Shown here: one piece after another, positions 5,852 to 6,589 of the stretch | Layout of the letters: the number at the start of each line of letters is the position of its first letter | Position numbering within the stretch: the stretch's first letter is position 1 | Origin: Alkalimonas sp. | GTDB taxonomy: Bacteria > Pseudomonadota > Gammaproteobacteria > Enterobacterales > Alteromonadaceae | DNA: 6,589 bases | Assembly (NCBI GenBank): GCA_007117525.1 | Contig: SKGJ01000352.1 | Location: 1 to 6,589, forward strand | Reading direction: 5' to 3' | The notes under the pieces: model-generated | Seen by the model: the letters and a program-made list of their open reading frames with translations, nothing else | Databases searched by the model: none | Told to the model about the DNA's origin: nothing | Made by a program: the position numbers and the translations under genes

Positions 5852-6589
5852 CCACCTGATTTCGGCCACCAGACTTCGCCCGATACAAGGCAGCGTCTGC
5901 TCGCGCCAACCAGCTTTGCCAAGCTTCCTGCGGCCCCAGTAACGCCACACCAATGGAGGCGCTGACAGCACCGGTTTGACTTTGCAGTTCAGCGGCGATT
6001 CGCTGTCGCAGCTTTTCTGCCACAGCCAGCGCTTCATCGGCTTCCACATCATCCAGCAAAATTACAAACTCTTCACCACCAAAACGATACACCTGGTCAC
6101 TGAGGCGGGTATGTTTTTGCAGCAGCTGCACTAAATTCACCAACACCTGATCTCCGGCTTGATGACCAGCTTCATCATTGATTTTTTTGAAAAAGTCGAG
6201 ATCAAGCAGCAAAAGTGCAATGTCTTTATCCCGGCTGCGGCGGCCCGCTCCGGCAGCAAACTCCAGCGCCTGATCCAATTGACGACGGTTGGCTGCCCCA
6301 GTTAACGCATCCTGCGCTGCCATTGATACCAATTCACGGCGCTGCACCAACATTCGGTAAGCAAACACATAGGAAAAAAAACTGGTGACGGTGGCTGTGA
6401 CAACAAAGGAAGTAAGTTGCACCCGGTCAGCAAAGATTGTCCCAGGCAACCAGGCCGACCACGCCAACAAAGTCACCAATACCAGTACCAGCAACAACAA
6501 AGCGCGAAACGGCGGCACCAGAAAAAAAACGAAAATAATAAACGGATAGGTCCAAAAAAGGCCAACAGGCCCCAGACTTGAGACCACCA
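5826..6589 (-). CDS. Membrane-bound diguanylate cyclase (GGDEF), 5' part missing at window edge
   Basis: Makes the second messenger cyclic di-GMP from two GTP. The frame is open to the right edge; a GTG at 6587 is probably internal, so the N-terminus is missing and the numbering is from that GTG. At least three membrane helices are visible (about 8-25, 28-48, 57-78), followed by a short linker and the GGDEF domain (about 90-250). The domain carries DALTGAANRR (93-102), the metal-binding DLDFFKKIND (129-138), GHQAGD (141-146), the active-site GGEEF (170-174) and the inhibitory I-site RLSD (161-164), five residues before GGEEF as in feedback-inhibited cyclases. No EAL domain is present and the protein ends with RAKSGGRNQVVMA, a normal GGDEF C-terminus. 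Both sites are intact, so cyclase activity with product inhibition is expected. The membrane part could be a 5-8-helix sensor of unknown signal. Its last 26 bp overlap, head-on, the end of the PBP gene. Confidence 0.93.
   Translation of the reverse strand, partial: VVSSLGPVGLFWTYPFIIFVFFLVPPFRALLLLVLVLVTLLAWSAWLPGTIFADRVQLTSFVVTATVTSFFSYVFAYRMLVQRRELVSMAAQDALTGAANRRQLDQALEFAAGAGRRSRDKDIALLLLDLDFFKKINDEAGHQAGDQVLVNLVQLLQKHTRLSDQVYRFGGEEFVILLDDVEADEALAVAEKLRQRIAAELQSQTGAVSASIGVALLGPQEAWQSWLARADAALYRAKSGGRNQVVMAQAHTQ

Noticed and set aside
5826..6587. Treating the GTG at 6587 as the true start of the diguanylate cyclase
   Set aside because: The frame stays open to the window edge, and the GTG lies directly before a membrane helix with no visible ribosome site in the remaining 2 bases, so the gene is better regarded as incomplete.

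Overview
The window looks like a chromosomal segment of a gammaproteobacterium. The ferrochelatase (HNLGTPDAPT-type N-terminus, YHCECHK loop after the catalytic His), the porin/substrate-binding pair and the GGDEF protein all resemble Alteromonadales or Rheinheimera-type marine and freshwater bacteria. That placement is from family resemblance recalled from memory, not from a search. I see no mobile element, CRISPR array, tRNA, rRNA or phage signature. The neighbourhood is ordinary apart from one unusual cell-wall enzyme.

Layout. On the minus strand, 1-1256 holds two genes that look like one operon. The first is a small secreted PstS-like substrate-binding-domain protein (846-1256). It is followed after 28 bp by a TTG-started outer-membrane beta-barrel protein (817 down to the left edge, incomplete). 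A roughly 400-bp AT-rich divergent intergenic region (1257-1664) separates them from a plus-strand pair. This region carries a good sigma70-type promoter (TTGGCA-18-TATACT), two copies of the 10-mer palindrome-like TGATTTATCA 83 bp apart, and a leader of about 106 nt with small hairpins. The plus-strand pair is hemH (ferrochelatase, best start ATG 1665, not the upstream in-frame TTG) and, 17 bp later, a 1030-residue divergent class A penicillin-binding protein. On the minus strand at the right end is an incomplete membrane-bound diguanylate cyclase with GGEEF active site and RxxD inhibitory site. Its 3' end overlaps the 3' end of the penicillin-binding protein by 26 bp.

How the genes may work together. 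The left operon probably encodes envelope sensing or uptake parts (outer-membrane channel plus periplasmic ligand-binding protein). hemH performs the last step of protoheme synthesis. The large PBP has an intact transpeptidase triad (STAK, SIN, KTGT), but its GT51 domain lacks the usual second catalytic Glu and has an insert of about 190 residues between SxN and KTG. It is the most interesting protein here: a family-level variant of class A PBP whose glycan-polymerising activity is doubtful. The diguanylate cyclase is probably independent of the rest.
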